Positions 38,352 to 38,577 of a stretch of 38,577 nt of DNA are shown piece after piece. The stretch is from a virus, in the IMG/VR virus record IMGVR_UViG_3300017963_000466, positions 1 to 38,577 of that record. One strand, given 5' to 3'. The translations under genes and the position numbers were made by a program. The notes beneath the pieces are model-generated. The model saw only the letters and a list, made by a program, of their open reading frames with translations. It was not told the DNA's origin and searched no databases. The stretch's first letter is position 1; each line of letters starts with the position of its first letter.

Positions 38352-38365
38352 TGATTTTATGCTCA
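38352..38365. repeat. 14-bp palindrome variant (TGATTTTATGCTCA)
   Basis: Two mismatches to the consensus, but the exact reverse complement of the site at 32174-32187. Its end overlaps the start of the 38363 direct repeat. Confidence 0.5.
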
Positions 38366-38493
38366 ATGATGCCAAACTCCAACATCGGCAATCTCGCCCG
38401 CCCTCACTCTACGCGCGTGCGCGTAACAATGTCTCGTAAATAAGTACAGTAGAAAATTTTCTGTTCACTGAGGCCAAACTCAGCGTCGGCCAA
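38363..38493 (+). repeat. Imperfect direct repeat pair, period 102
   Basis: TCAATGATGCCAAACTC (38363-38379) and TCACTGAGGCCAAACTC (38465-38481) match at 15 of 17 bases, and each is followed by CARCRTCGGC. The second copy opens a TTCACTGA...TCAGTGAA inverted repeat (38464-38471 with 38522-38529). It could be paired binding sites or a structured RNA. Confidence 0.5.
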
Positions 38494-38534
38494 GAGCCAG
38501 GACCGTGGCCGGATGGCCGCTTCAGTGAATAAAT

Positions 38535-38567
38535 ATGATACCAAATGTTGTCAAGAATATGATCTCA
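38535..38567 (-). promoter_or_regulatory. Second copy of the TGGTATCAT/TTGACA element
   Basis: ATGATACCA, four variable bases, TTGTCAAGA and a degenerate palindrome ending TCA reproduce the layout at 35741-35773 base for base in spacing. It may drive minus-strand transcription toward the ParB-like gene. Confidence 0.4.
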
Positions 38568-38577
38568 CTCTCCGAGT

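Larger units (their letters stand above)
38035..38577. other. Non-coding region upstream of the ParB-like gene
   Basis: No convincing gene. It holds an 11-bp inverted pair ACTATCTGAAA (38141-38151) and TTTCAGATAGT (38232-38242), an imperfect palindrome TGAGTTGTAACTCG (38195-38208), and a 13-bp repeat copy (38279-38291). Two 14-bp palindromes, a ~102-base-spaced direct repeat (38363 and 38465) and a palindrome/TTGACA element at the right edge follow. Confidence 0.6.

Noticed and set aside
259-38365. Canonical parS (TGTTNCACGTGAAACA) or L5 stoperator (GGTGGMTGTCAAG) identity for the dispersed palindrome
   Set aside because: Sequence and centre differ; only the concept of dispersed sites is comparable.
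38464-38529. Possible tRNA
   Set aside because: Only the outer stem pairs; there is no anticodon arm, no GTTCRA loop and the length is short.
1-38577. Integrase, excisionase or insertion sequence
   Set aside because: No recombinase or transposase motif was found on either strand.

Overview
The window reads as part of the genome of a tailed double-stranded DNA phage (or prophage), siphovirus-like. It encodes a GpA-type large terminase, a portal, a scaffold, a P22-like coat protein, a major tail protein, a frameshifted tail-assembly chaperone, a 1292-residue tape measure and a tail-tip protein. No integrase, tRNA, insertion sequence or CRISPR array was seen. The first gene runs off the left edge, so this is a fragment of a longer genome. 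The host cannot be read directly. Twin-arginine-like leaders on two exported proteins, plus leucine-rich-repeat and PKD-like secreted proteins, recall Planctomycetota and other aquatic Gram-negatives, but that is inference only.

Layout. (1) 1-2782, plus strand: a replication and nucleotide block with a primase-helicase C-terminus, a tiny membrane zinc-ribbon protein, a dNMP kinase and a DEDDh exonuclease. (2) 35742 down to 2765, minus strand: one dense late block, with many gene junctions overlapping as ATGA, TAATG or TGATG. In transcription order it holds a Zn-motif protein (possible small terminase), a holin-like protein, two leucine-rich-repeat proteins and virion or adsorption proteins. 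A four-gene cassette of exported proteins follows (PKD-like, papain-like peptidase, thioredoxin-like, Tat-leader membrane protein). Then come TerL, portal, 'WDGT' proteins, scaffold, coat, connectors, tail proteins, tape measure and tail tip. (3) 35743-38577: a mostly non-coding, repeat-rich control region around a ParB-like gene and two very small genes.

The strongest unexplained signal is a dispersed 14-bp palindrome, TGAKTYYRRAMTCA. Thirteen perfect copies and at least fifteen near copies lie across both arms of the window, inside genes in different frames and in nearly every longer intergenic gap. The consensus is exactly self-complementary, which suggests a dimeric DNA-binding protein. 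Three late genes end with the same layout: stop codon, palindrome within a few bases, then a GC-rich hairpin. Other copies overlap a ribosome-binding site or sit beside a TTGACA box. A second 13-bp repeat (AGACTCACGATCC, six copies) with nested 20-bp inverted repeats clusters next to the ParB-like gene. Together these look like a phage-wide operator, stoperator or partition system. ParB is a possible but unproven reader.

Two further themes stand out. Protein modules have been shuffled: an N-terminal WDGT module occurs in four proteins, a ~115-residue beta module occurs in both the major tail protein and a head-region protein, and there are paired lectin-like and paired LRR paralogues. The exported cassette may be a redox-dependent lysis system.
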